Below, piece by piece: positions 1 to 5,842 of a DNA stretch of 9,243 nt. Origin of the DNA: Promethearchaeota archaeon (lineage in GTDB: Archaea > Asgardarchaeota > Lokiarchaeia > Sigyniarchaeales > SOKP01); assembly GCA_030615145.1 (NCBI GenBank), contig JAUWZT010000148.1:1-9243 (forward strand). Direction: 5' to 3'. A program made the translations under genes and the position numbers. Below the pieces are notes generated by a model. It ran no database searches. It had not been told where the DNA came from and saw only the letters and a list, made by a program, of their open reading frames with translations. Positions within the stretch are counted from its first letter, which is position 1. The number at the start of each line of letters is the position of its first letter.

Positions 1-312
1 AGGTCCACACTCCACATCTCCCTTGGGTTATCCCCAAGGGATTCGGTTTGATCTGTTCCGCTTTCGCTCGCCGTTACTAACGGAATCACGATTGTTTTCT
101 TTTCCTCCTGGTACTAAAATGTTTTACTTCCCAGGGTTCCCTTTCCCTGACGGGAATCTTGCGGATTATTGGGCCGCAAGCGGATGTCCGATTCGAGAAT
201 CTCGGGGTCAACGTCTACATGCGACTAACCCGAGCTTATCGCAGCTTGTCACACTCTTCATCGGTGCCCAAGCCAAGATATCCACCAAATAGCGTAGGCG
301 TATTGGCGTCTA
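1..312 (-). rRNA. 23S ribosomal RNA, 5' portion (partial)
   Basis: Read on the minus strand this is the start of a large-subunit rRNA, domain I. Directly visible conserved blocks are GGTGGAT (286-280), CTGCGATAAGC (about 247-237), AGGAGGAAAAGAAA (near 112-99) and the nearly invariant AGTAACGGCGAGCGAA (near 82-67). They occur in the same order and spacing as in other 23S genes. The gene runs off the left edge, so only about a tenth of it is present. The mature 5' end is estimated at 308-318 by comparison with other archaeal 23S ends and is not exact. No 16S rRNA or tRNA-Ala gene precedes it, although 16S-tRNA-23S order is usual in many archaea. The open frame on the opposite strand here is a by-product of rRNA sequence. 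Confidence 0.95.
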
Positions 313-323
313 CTTAAGGAAAG

Positions 324-359
324 ATTCAGATTGCTTGTGAAAAGACTTGTGTATTCAGA
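324..359. repeat. Short paired direct repeats in the 23S leader
   Basis: ATTCAGA occurs at 324-330 and 353-359, and CTTGTG at 334-339 and 346-351. The second pair is nested inside the first, giving the arrangement A-B-B-A. The segment lies between the predicted 23S transcription start and the mature 5' end, where archaeal pre-rRNAs form processing stems with sequence downstream of 23S. The partner strand lies outside the window, so a processing role cannot be tested here. Confidence 0.35.
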
Positions 360-361
360 GA

Positions 362-374
362 CTATATATATTTG
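362..374 (-). promoter_or_regulatory. TATA box of the 23S rRNA gene (predicted)
   Basis: The minus strand reads CAAATATATATAG, a good archaeal TATA box. The usual 25-27 nt spacing puts the transcription start near 341, about 25-30 nt before the estimated 5' end of mature 23S. This suggests 23S has its own promoter. A second AT-rich box (407-418) lies further upstream and could act on either strand. The call rests on motif and spacing only. Confidence 0.5.
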
Positions 375-406
375 AAAATTGAAATTTTAATTGAGACGAA
401 AATATT

Positions 407-418
407 CTATATTATATC
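407..418 (+). promoter_or_regulatory. TATA-like box, possibly for a plus-strand RNA
   Basis: CTATATTATATC is a TATA-like element that reads similarly on both strands. On the plus strand the 26-nt rule places a start near 438, at the left arm of the inverted repeat at 440-445 and just before the pyrimidine repeats. On the minus strand it would give a start near 387, as a second rRNA promoter. The surroundings are very AT-rich, so chance occurrence is possible. Confidence 0.3.
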
Positions 419-439
419 TATGGGGAGTATGTTCTTATG

Positions 440-517
440 AGCACGCTTTTCGTTTTTTTTCGTTTCAGTTAGTTTTTGTTCGTTTCTGTTTGTTTTTGTT
501 CGCTTCGTGTTCGTGCT
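440..517. repeat. Inverted repeat AGCACG/CGTGCT framing the tandem repeats
   Basis: AGCACG (440-445) is the exact reverse complement of CGTGCT (512-517). Read as plus-strand RNA it extends by two G-U pairs (439-518 and 438-519). The arms frame the three 20-nt repeats: the right arm begins at the base after the last repeat and the left arm ends six bases before the first. The repeats would then form the loop of a stem. Confidence 0.5.
452..511. repeat. Three tandem 20-nt pyrimidine-rich repeats
   Basis: The units are 452-471, 472-491 and 492-511. The core of units 2 and 3 is GTTTTTGTTCG(T/C)TTC, followed by a less conserved five-base tail. Unit 1 differs from unit 2 at three positions and unit 2 from unit 3 at four. 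The plus strand is almost all T, C and G, with one A in unit 1 before its last base. Read on the minus strand the tract would encode a repetitive Lys/Thr/Asn/Glu peptide, which looks like a product of composition and not a protein. Possible roles include a protein-binding U-rich RNA tract or an rRNA upstream element. Nothing here decides between them. Confidence 0.7.
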
Positions 518-686
518 TGGCCCGGAGCCCTTAAACAACCGAGGAATTGGTCGTTTTAGGCACTCATTTCCTGTAGCATCAGGCATTTTGACCGAAGTCA
601 CTTCTGATAAACTTCCATGAGGCCGGTACCTGTTATTGATGGTATTTCATCGTTTTTCGATGAGATATCTTTCTCAGCCAATAACG
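517..686 (+). ncRNA. Candidate structured RNA, family not recognised
   Basis: This AT-poor island in the 313-1055 gap folds well as plus-strand RNA. The best element is a two-part hairpin. The outer stem is 631-638 with 679-686 (eight pairs, one G-U). The inner stem is 641-652 with 658-669 (twelve pairs, two G-U) and has a five-T loop at 653-657. All three G-U pairs would be A-C mismatches on the other strand, which favours plus-strand transcription. Upstream, 547-553 can pair with 589-595 (seven pairs, two G-U), 543-546 with 613-616, 517-522 with 621-626, and 570-573 with 580-583, all nested without conflict. I looked for RNase P, SRP, tRNA, C/D and H/ACA signatures and found none. These folds were paired by hand with no energies calculated. 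A conserved intergenic RNA, or a chance fold, both remain possible. Confidence 0.35.
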
Positions 687-756
687 CGACGATGTTAATA
701 GGGATAAATTTAGATCACAAATTAAAAATCCATCGACGAAATATTAGAGTAATTTC

Positions 757-996
757 TTGATTAAAAATTTTATGGTCGAAATTCATAAACTTAAAAAGGA
801 AGGAGCGGTCTTTCATTTGACTAATAATAAGATTATAATGGATTATGGATTAATAAGCAGAAGTTTAATAATTTTTTTAACGATAGTTATATTGGAAAAA
901 TCATATTTAAATAAAATTTTAAAACGAATTGAGAAATTAAAAATTCAGTTAAGGGCTCTTTTAAAAAAAGTGAGTAACATTAAAAGGTTTGCTTAA
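757..996 (+). CDS. Doubtful small ORF, possible single-span membrane protein
   Basis: The frame is 79 codons from a TTG, or 74 from the ATG at 772. I recognise no family. The product would be very basic, with a hydrophobic stretch around residues 33-46 (rich in Leu and Ile) and then a Lys/Leu/Ile-rich segment that could form an amphipathic helix. There is no Shine-Dalgarno sequence before either start and no clear TATA box at the right distance. It lies alone between the candidate RNA and the DUF72 gene. In DNA this AT-rich an open frame of this length can arise by chance, so coding is not established. If real, it would be a small membrane-associated protein. Confidence 0.2.
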   Translation: MIKNFMVEIHKLKKEGAVFHLTNNKIIMDYGLISRSLIIFLTIVILEKSYLNKILKRIEKLKIQLRALLKKVSNIKRFA

Positions 997-1020
997 AATA
1001 TCTTAAAGACCTAAGTATCT

Positions 1021-1048
1021 GATTAATAATAATCAATTTTTTTGTTTT
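1021..1048 (+). terminator. Possible hairpin plus T-tract terminator
   Basis: GATTA (1021-1025) and TAATC (1030-1034) can form a five-pair hairpin with a four-base loop. It is followed by a T-rich run (1037-1048, seven T's, a G, then four T's). This would end a transcript coming from the 438-996 region just before the DUF72 start. The stem is short and all but two of its pairs are A-T, so the T-tract alone is the stronger archaeal termination signal. Confidence 0.3.
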
Positions 1049-1055
1049 ATTAACA

Positions 1056-1925
1056 ATGGAAAAGAAGATTTTGATAGGAACTTCGGGATGGGGGTATGAT
1101 GAGTGGGTAGGGCCATTTTATCCTAAGAGTTTGAAAAAGGAGGATTATCTTTCATATTATTCGGAAATATTTTACACAAACGAAATAAATACTACTTTTT
1201 ACAACATTCCTTCGAAATTAGTCGTAACCCGCTGGAGAGACAAAACCCCCTCAGATTTCTTGTTTACAGCGAAGGTTCACAGAAAGATTACTCACGAACA
1301 TAAGTTAGATATTAGTTTATGTTTAAACGATTTGAATTATTTTTTAGAAGCGATGAGCCCTTTAATAGAATCCAAAAAGCTATTAGGGTTTTTAATACAA
1401 TTACCTCCTTCCTTTAATAAAGAGGAGCATTACGATAATTTAAAAGATTTTATTGAAAATTGGCCGGGTAATCCAGAACAAGAAGGTTATAATTTGATTA
1501 TAGAATTTAGGCACGAATCTTGGATGGATGACGATGTTTTTAAGTATTTAAAAAGAAATTCTCTCACATATTGTGCCGTCATTGAGCCATTATTGCCTCC
1601 TAGAATGGATGTAACAAATCCAAAATTTGCATATATTAGGTTTCATGGTTATGGGCAAAAGATTTGGTTTAATTATTATTTCAAAGAAGAGGAGATTAAA
1701 AAATGGGCAATTTCAATAAGAAATATAGTTCAACAAGTTGATAGAGTGGGGATTTATTTTAACAATCATTTTTCGGAATATGCTACTAAAAATTCTTTAA
1801 TGATGATGCGAGAGTTAAATTTAAATCCCAGAAAAGAACCTAAACAAGTTAGAATATTAGATATAAAGAAAAAATCTGGTACTTATTCAAGAGGCCAAAC
1901 AGGTTTAGATAAATTTTTAAATTAA
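1056..1925 (+). CDS. DUF72 (YecE-like) family protein
   Basis: A 289-residue protein of the DUF72 family, a TIM-barrel-like fold found in bacteria and archaea whose biochemical role is not established. Family blocks appear in order: GTSGWGYDEW then GPFYP (residues 8-23), EINTTFY (43-49), ITHEHKL (78-84), GFLIQLPPSF (111-120), EFRHESW (150-156), a PPR then YIRFHG block (181-198) and YFNNHFSEYATKNS (234-247). The length is normal for the family and no block is missing, so the gene looks intact. The ATG at 1056 sits shortly before the first conserved block. No Shine-Dalgarno sequence is seen. A weak TATA-like AAAATATC near 995-1002 could give a start near 1024. The next gene, panE, follows 62 nt later on the same strand, so the two may be co-transcribed. 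No specific function should be inferred from the family name. Confidence 0.9.
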   Translation: MEKKILIGTSGWGYDEWVGPFYPKSLKKEDYLSYYSEIFYTNEINTTFYNIPSKLVVTRWRDKTPSDFLFTAKVHRKITHEHKLDISLCLNDLNYFLEAMSPLIESKKLLGFLIQLPPSFNKEEHYDNLKDFIENWPGNPEQEGYNLIIEFRHESWMDDDVFKYLKRNSLTYCAVIEPLLPPRMDVTNPKFAYIRFHGYGQKIWFNYYFKEEEIKKWAISIRNIVQQVDRVGIYFNNHFSEYATKNSLMMMRELNLNPRKEPKQVRILDIKKKSGTYSRGQTGLDKFLN

Positions 1926-1973
1926 AACACAAATTTAACTTGTGAGTAAGCATAATAGATTCTGTTGCTAGAA

Positions 1974-1978
1974 GAGGT
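1974..1978 (+). promoter_or_regulatory. Shine-Dalgarno GAGGT fixing the TTG start of panE
   Basis: GAGGT matches the complement of the 16S 3' end and ends nine bases before the TTG at 1988. It is the main support for initiation at a non-ATG codon. Few other genes in the window have so clear a ribosome-binding site. Confidence 0.6.
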
Positions 1979-1987
1979 TGTTAAGAA

Positions 1988-2995
1988 TTGAATCACAACT
2001 TATTAAGAATTGGTTTCATTGGTCCAGGATCTATTGGTAGTTTATTCGGAGGATGTCTTGCTTCCGTTCATACTGATGCTAACCCATTAGAGATCTTTTT
2101 TTTTTGTAGAAAGGGTCATGCTAAGGTAATAAATAAGCATGGAATAAAGATATACAGCGATAAAGGTAATATAACGCTAACTAATATTAAAGCTTTCGAG
2201 AATGCTGAAGATTTTACTAGAATATCAATAAATGACAAGAAATACAAATTAGATTATTTGTTTTTAACGACTAAAACATACGATAGCGAGAGAGCGATGA
2301 TTCAATATAAAGAATTGATTAATTCGAGTAATTGGTTAATAATTCTACAGAATGGTATTGGTAACGAGGAATTAGTGAAGAAATATTGCGATGAAAATAA
2401 AATTATAAGGATAATTACTTCGCATGGTGCATTACTGAAAGAATATGGTCATGTGTATCATACAGGCCTAGGATTTACAAAAATTGGGTTTGCTTATTTA
2501 AAACCCCAAAAACAAAATCATAGTCGTTATAAGAGCAGTCATATAAAATTAAACATGTTAAAAAATCGTCTAGACGCGGGAGGTTTAGAAATTGAAATTG
2601 TTGACGATATTATTAAGCATGTTTGGGAAAAAGCATTTGTAAACATTGGAATTAACGCGTTAGGGGCGTTAACTCGTTTAAATAATGGAAATCTTTTAGA
2701 GAATGAAAAATTGAAATTATTAATGAGTGCTGCGGTAAAAGAGGCGCTAGAAGTAGCTAAGTTAAAATGCATCGAACTTTCAGATAGGGATTATGTTAGG
2801 TTAATGTATTCTGTTGCCGAAAAAACATACAATAATAAAAATTCAATGCTACAAGACATATTAAAAGGAAATCTTACTGAAATTGACTTTCTTAACGGTA
2901 GAATTGTTAGTTTAGCAAAAGAAGTAGATATAAAAGTCCCGATAAATGAAATGCTCACTTGTTTAATAAAAGGATTAGAAGAATCTTTTAGATAA
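1988..2995 (+). CDS. panE: 2-dehydropantoate 2-reductase (ketopantoate reductase)
   Basis: Catalyses NAD(P)H-dependent reduction of 2-dehydropantoate to pantoate, a cytoplasmic step in coenzyme A synthesis. The 335-residue product has an N-terminal Rossmann domain with GPGSIG (residues 12-17), the LQNG nucleotide/substrate block at 120-123, and the catalytic-domain signature EKAFVNIGINALGAL. In that signature K215 matches the catalytic lysine of the family, and N219 and N223 the conserved asparagines. TEIDFLNG near the C-terminus contains E298, matching the catalytic glutamate. The start is the TTG at 1988: a stop codon lies in frame at 1982-1984, no ATG precedes the Rossmann motif, and GAGGT (1974-1978) sits nine bases upstream as a Shine-Dalgarno. 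It is somewhat longer than the usual 300-310 residues because of loops in the N-terminal domain. Its stop lies five bases from the stop of the convergent acetyltransferase gene. The pathway partner ligase is encoded 0.6 kb away. Confidence 0.93.
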   Translation: MNHNLLRIGFIGPGSIGSLFGGCLASVHTDANPLEIFFFCRKGHAKVINKHGIKIYSDKGNITLTNIKAFENAEDFTRISINDKKYKLDYLFLTTKTYDSERAMIQYKELINSSNWLIILQNGIGNEELVKKYCDENKIIRIITSHGALLKEYGHVYHTGLGFTKIGFAYLKPQKQNHSRYKSSHIKLNMLKNRLDAGGLEIEIVDDIIKHVWEKAFVNIGINALGALTRLNNGNLLENEKLKLLMSAAVKEALEVAKLKCIELSDRDYVRLMYSVAEKTYNNKNSMLQDILKGNLTEIDFLNGRIVSLAKEVDIKVPINEMLTCLIKGLEESFR

Positions 2996-3000
2996 GAAAT

Positions 3001-3525
3001 TTAGGCTTTTAGGGTCATATAATACGCATTCTCCCCATCTCTATAATATTTTTCTTTTATGTTATGGGCGGTAAAATTAAATTTTTTGTATAAATTAATA
3101 GCAACATAATTACTCACTCTTACTTCTAAGACATACTTGTCTATTTTGTATTTTTTTAATTTTTTCATAGAGTTTGATAACAAAATTGCTGCTATACCTG
3201 ACCTCCTATAGCTCGTTAAAACTGCTATTGAGACTAAATGTCCTTTATTCATCAATTTCAAACTATTTATCGAAGGAGCTCGTTCAACCCTCCACATTAT
3301 ATATCCAATAATTTTTCCGTTGCTATTACAAGCAACTTGAAAGGATTCTGGATAATTATCTAATATGCTTTTGTAAAAAAAATAAGGATAATCTTCGGGT
3401 AATTCTTTTTCGTTTACTTCGATAACGCCTTCTAAGTCTTCTAAGGAGCATCTTCTTACAACGATTGGTTTTTTATCATTGAAAATATTGAAGTAATTAG
3501 TCCGCGTATCTTTTTCTGTACCCAT
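3001..3525 (-). CDS. Ard1/RimI-type N-alpha-acetyltransferase (GNAT)
   Basis: A 174-residue GNAT-fold protein, most like the archaeal Ard1 (Naa10-related) enzymes that acetylate protein N-termini with acetyl-CoA, co- or post-translationally in the cytoplasm. Visible motifs are the substrate-side ELPEDYPYFF (residues 41-50), which in archaeal Ard1 carries the LPE sequence, GHLVSIAVL (95-103), the acetyl-CoA pyrophosphate-binding loop RRSGIA (107-112, R/QxxGxA type), EVRVSNYVAINLYKKFNF (134-151) and YYRDGENAYYM (160-170). About 20 extra N-terminal residues precede the first strand. The ATG at 3525 fits a TATA box at 3571-3580, giving a leader of about 24 nt. The family also contains ribosomal-protein acetyltransferases (RimI), so the exact targets are uncertain. 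It lies downstream of the ligase gene on the same strand but has its own promoter. It ends five bases from the panE stop. Confidence 0.87.
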   Translation of the reverse strand: MGTEKDTRTNYFNIFNDKKPIVVRRCSLEDLEGVIEVNEKELPEDYPYFFYKSILDNYPESFQVACNSNGKIIGYIMWRVERAPSINSLKLMNKGHLVSIAVLTSYRRSGIAAILLSNSMKKLKKYKIDKYVLEVRVSNYVAINLYKKFNFTAHNIKEKYYRDGENAYYMTLKA

Positions 3526-3570
3526 AGTTCTATGAGCTCAAATTTTAGTTCTTGATATTTAAAATTATAG

Positions 3571-3580
3571 CTATATAAAA
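3571..3580 (-). promoter_or_regulatory. TATA box of the acetyltransferase gene
   Basis: The minus strand reads TTTTATATAG, preceded by an A-rich stretch that could serve as a BRE. The usual spacing predicts a start near 3549, 24 nt before the ATG at 3525. The box lies between this gene and the ligase gene upstream, so the acetyltransferase is probably transcribed independently. Confidence 0.55.
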
Positions 3581-3609
3581 TAATATTTTAGAACTTTTTA
3601 AGCTTTTTT

Positions 3610-3622
3610 AAATAATAAAAAG
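3610..3622 (-). terminator. T-tract after the ligase gene
   Basis: About ten bases past the ligase stop the minus strand reads CCTTTTTATT. A U-rich run of this kind is the usual archaeal termination signal and needs no hairpin. It separates the ligase transcript from the acetyltransferase promoter. Confidence 0.4.
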
Positions 3623-3630
3623 GTTTAAAT

Positions 3631-4428
3631 TCAATTTTTTACAATTTTGAAAGCAACTTTTTTTTGTCTTTTAACATATCGAATTATAGTTTCTAAAGAT
3701 AAAAGAATGTTTTTTCTGTTATTAAAATTATCAATAATGATTTGTAATTCTTTCTTCTCAACATGTTTTAATTTTTTAGCGATCGCAATCATTACAGGTA
3801 ATGTTCTGACAATATTATCTACAATCGTAATATCTGCCCATATTGAAGTTCTACTAATTGGATTTAAATCAACTGCGATTACTTTTTTTCCGATCCTTTT
3901 TAATGCTTCTGTTCGGTCTCCATCTTCTAAAGGGACCATAATTACATCAGAATTTTGAATTGATTCTACCAATCTTCTATTACTATCCAATCCTTCAATT
4001 TCAACCATTTTTTCTTCATTAATACCTCGAATATCAATAGCTCCTGCCTTTTCTAATACATTCTTAATAGCCTTGATTCGTCCTGCTTTCCTATAAAATA
4101 AATTTATTTCGAGTGGAGCATTTATCACATTCGAAAGTTTAACGAGTTCATGAGGTACTAATGCCGCAATATTCCCATTAACGCTAATCACTGGCTTTTT
4201 AGCAAGGAGAAGCATTGCTACTGCAGCTTTAATGGCTCTCTTAGCAGCTTCATTTGTTTTTTCACCTAAAATGTAATCAAAACATTCACCTCTCCCATGA
4301 GCTATTAAACCTGCCTCAGCTACAACTAGATTTTTCATTCCTTCTATAATTCTATGACGATATTTTAAGCTCTCATACCGGGGATGAGTTTTAGGAACAT
4401 CAGAATGATTATTTTTATTGGTAACCAT
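3631..4428 (-). CDS. 4-phosphopantoate--beta-alanine ligase (DUF137)
   Basis: This is the archaeal phosphopantothenate synthetase. It condenses 4-phosphopantoate with beta-alanine, using ATP, to form 4'-phosphopantothenate. With pantoate kinase it replaces the bacterial pantothenate synthetase and pantothenate kinase route. The 265-residue product has the family blocks in order: HPRYESLKYR (residues 15-24), EAGLIAHGRGECFDYILGEK (38-57), ISVNGNIAAL (81-90), PLEDGDRTEALK (166-177), and VDLNPISRTS then ADITIVDNIVR (186-208). The length is normal for the family and nothing is missing. The ATG at 4428 lies about 31 bases from the centre of a TATA box (4455-4463), so the mRNA should have a leader of only about five bases. 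Pantoate kinase is not in the window. panE, which makes the pantoate, lies just beyond the acetyltransferase on the opposite strand. Confidence 0.93.
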   Translation of the reverse strand: MVTNKNNHSDVPKTHPRYESLKYRHRIIEGMKNLVVAEAGLIAHGRGECFDYILGEKTNEAAKRAIKAAVAMLLLAKKPVISVNGNIAALVPHELVKLSNVINAPLEINLFYRKAGRIKAIKNVLEKAGAIDIRGINEEKMVEIEGLDSNRRLVESIQNSDVIMVPLEDGDRTEALKRIGKKVIAVDLNPISRTSIWADITIVDNIVRTLPVMIAIAKKLKHVEKKELQIIIDNFNNRKNILLSLETIIRYVKRQKKVAFKIVKN

Positions 4429-4451
4429 AAAACAACAATTATTATTATGTA

Positions 4452-4466
4452 GGCCTTTATATAGGT
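4452..4466. promoter_or_regulatory. Near-palindromic TATA element between divergent genes
   Basis: The core CCTTTATATAGG (4454-4465) reads as a TATA box on both strands. On the minus strand it sets a start near 4433 for the ligase, which would be nearly leaderless. On the plus strand it sets a start near 4486 for aRF1, with a leader of roughly 35 bases. A second AT-rich stretch (4480-4492) could serve aRF1 instead. One element may drive both genes or only the ligase. Confidence 0.5.
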
Positions 4467-4512
4467 TGAAAAGGAAGAAAAATTATTAATCTTTTGTTAA
4501 TTTTATCTCATT

Positions 4513-4518
4513 GTTGAT
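4513..4518 (+). promoter_or_regulatory. GTTGAT motif four bases before the aRF1 ATG
   Basis: GTTGAT, four bases, then ATG at 4523. The same arrangement precedes the Get3 ATG at 5843. It resembles the GGTGAT part of an archaeal Shine-Dalgarno, with one mismatch. It supports the ATG start and explains the TTG codons just upstream as part of the motif and not as starts. Confidence 0.4.
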
Positions 4519-4522
4519 GATT

Positions 4523-5797
4523 ATGGCTCCAGTAGAACGTAAAAAAAGCGAGGATTTAAAAGTTTACAAGATAAAAAAGCTTTTAGACAAGCTTAAATCT
4601 AAAAAAGGTTTTCATACAGAGCTGATATCTTTATATATACCTCATGATCGAAAACTTTCGGATGTTACCAATTATTTAAAGAACGAAATAAGCGAAAGCC
4701 AAAACATCAAATCAAAATTAACTCGTAAAAATGTATTAGACGGAATCTCAACACTTATTGGGATGTTGAAGAATTATAAAGAAGTTCCAGAGAATGGATT
4801 AGTTATGTTTGCTGGAGCAATCCCTCAAAACAATACTCCTGGTACAGAAAAAATGGAAAAATACATCGTAGATCCCCCAGAAAAGGGAAAAACATTTAGA
4901 TACCACTGTGCGAGTGAATTTTTACTATGGCCATTAGAGGACATGCTCAAAGCAAAGGAAACTTATGGATTGCTTGTTATCGGACGAAAGGAATCAGCAG
5001 TTGGGTATGTCACGGGAAATCATGTAGAAATTGTGAGAGAATTTACCTCTGGGATTCATGGAAAGCATAAAGCCGGTGGTCAATCGCAGAAAAGATTTGA
5101 AAGATTGATTGAAGAGGGAGAAAAAAGGTTTTATAGAAGAATATCTGATGAAGTTAACGAATTATTTTTGAAAATAGAGGATTTACAAGGAATTTTTGTT
5201 GGAGGGCCTGGTCCTTCTAAAGAAAAGTTTGTAAACGATGAAAGTTTAGATTATCGATTACGAGATAAAATTTTAGACGTTGTAGACCTTGGTTATGGAG
5301 GGACTGAGGGAATTCGCGTCTTGATTGAAAAGATTAAAAAGAAAATATCAAACGTAAAATACATTCGGGAAAAAGAAGTTGTCCAAGGATTTTTAAAGGA
5401 GATATCAACTGAATCGGGTTTAGCTGCTTACGGTCTTAAAGAAGTAGAAAAAGCTTTAACTATGGGTGCTGTGAAAAAATTAATTCTTTCTGAAAAATTA
5501 GATATTTATCAATTAAAAATTGAATGTTCGAATTGTGGCCATAAGGAATCTCGTATTGCAAGGGAGTTAGAATTAAACAAAGTAGAATTATCCATCCAAG
5601 AAGAAAGTTGTCCAAAATGTAGTTCAAGCACATACAACCTTGTAAACACGGTATCTATAATTGAAGAGCTGGGTTCTATAGCAGAAACTATGAACACTGA
5701 TGTGATACTTATTTCTCCAGAAACAGAAGAGGGAGAAATGTTATACAGTACTTTCGGAGGAATTGTTGCAATTCTTCGTTTCAAACTTACTTATTAG
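4523..5797 (+). CDS. prf1: Peptide chain release factor aRF1 (eRF1 family)
   Basis: The class-1 release factor reads all three stop codons in the ribosomal A site and triggers hydrolysis of peptidyl-tRNA. In archaea it works with an aIF2/EF1A-type GTPase and with ABCE1 in recycling. Numbered from the ATG at 4523, the 424-residue product has the decoding motif NIKS at 61-64, the same position as in human eRF1, and YHCASEF at 127-133 (the YxCxxxF motif). The catalytic loop GKHKAGGQSQKRF has GGQ at 185-187. Near the C-terminus two CxxC pairs (CSNCGH and CPKCSS) form a probable zinc-binding minidomain, as in other archaeal members. The frame is open back to a TTG at 4511, but the matching NIKS position and the GTTGAT motif favour the ATG at 4523. 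It is divergent from the ligase gene. Get3 follows 45 bases downstream on the same strand. Confidence 0.97.
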   Translation: MAPVERKKSEDLKVYKIKKLLDKLKSKKGFHTELISLYIPHDRKLSDVTNYLKNEISESQNIKSKLTRKNVLDGISTLIGMLKNYKEVPENGLVMFAGAIPQNNTPGTEKMEKYIVDPPEKGKTFRYHCASEFLLWPLEDMLKAKETYGLLVIGRKESAVGYVTGNHVEIVREFTSGIHGKHKAGGQSQKRFERLIEEGEKRFYRRISDEVNELFLKIEDLQGIFVGGPGPSKEKFVNDESLDYRLRDKILDVVDLGYGGTEGIRVLIEKIKKKISNVKYIREKEVVQGFLKEISTESGLAAYGLKEVEKALTMGAVKKLILSEKLDIYQLKIECSNCGHKESRIARELELNKVELSIQEESCPKCSSSTYNLVNTVSIIEELGSIAETMNTDVILISPETEEGEMLYSTFGGIVAILRFKLTY

Positions 5798-5804
5798 TAT
5801 AAAA
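5798..5804 (+). promoter_or_regulatory. Possible TATA box upstream of Get3
   Basis: TATAAAA immediately follows the aRF1 stop. Usual spacing gives a start near 5827, about 16 bases before the ATG at 5843. Get3 might therefore have its own promoter in addition to read-through from aRF1. The motif is common in AT-rich DNA. Confidence 0.3.
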
Positions 5805-5832
5805 CACATAACTCTTAATTCAAAAAAAATGG

Positions 5833-5838
5833 GTTGAT
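5833..5838 (+). promoter_or_regulatory. GTTGAT motif four bases before the Get3 ATG
   Basis: GTTGAT at 5833-5838, four bases, then ATG at 5843, exactly as upstream of aRF1. It favours the ATG over the TTG at 5834, which lies inside the motif. Confidence 0.4.
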
Positions 5839-5842
5839 TAGT

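Noticed and set aside
23..292. 89-codon open frame on the plus strand
   Set aside because: It lies wholly antisense to clearly conserved 23S rRNA sequence and is a by-product of it.
452..511. CRISPR array
   Set aside because: The 20-nt units are directly abutting with no unique spacers and are low in complexity.
407..601. 64-codon minus-strand frame with a Lys/Thr/Asn/Glu-rich tail
   Set aside because: The tail is a translation of the 20-nt repeats and the front covers the folded RNA candidate. There is no ribosome-binding site and no family resemblance.
517..690. RNase P RNA, SRP RNA, tRNA or C/D-H/ACA guide RNA
   Set aside because: I found no GAGGAAAGUCC or ACAGAA blocks, no SRP helix 8 signature, no tRNA T-loop, and no correctly placed C/D or ACA boxes on either strand. 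A kink-turn in the internal loop also did not fit.
3647..3958. 103-codon plus-strand frame
   Set aside because: It is antisense to the well-supported 4-phosphopantoate--beta-alanine ligase. Its hydrophobic look is what antisense of Lys/Asp-rich codons gives.
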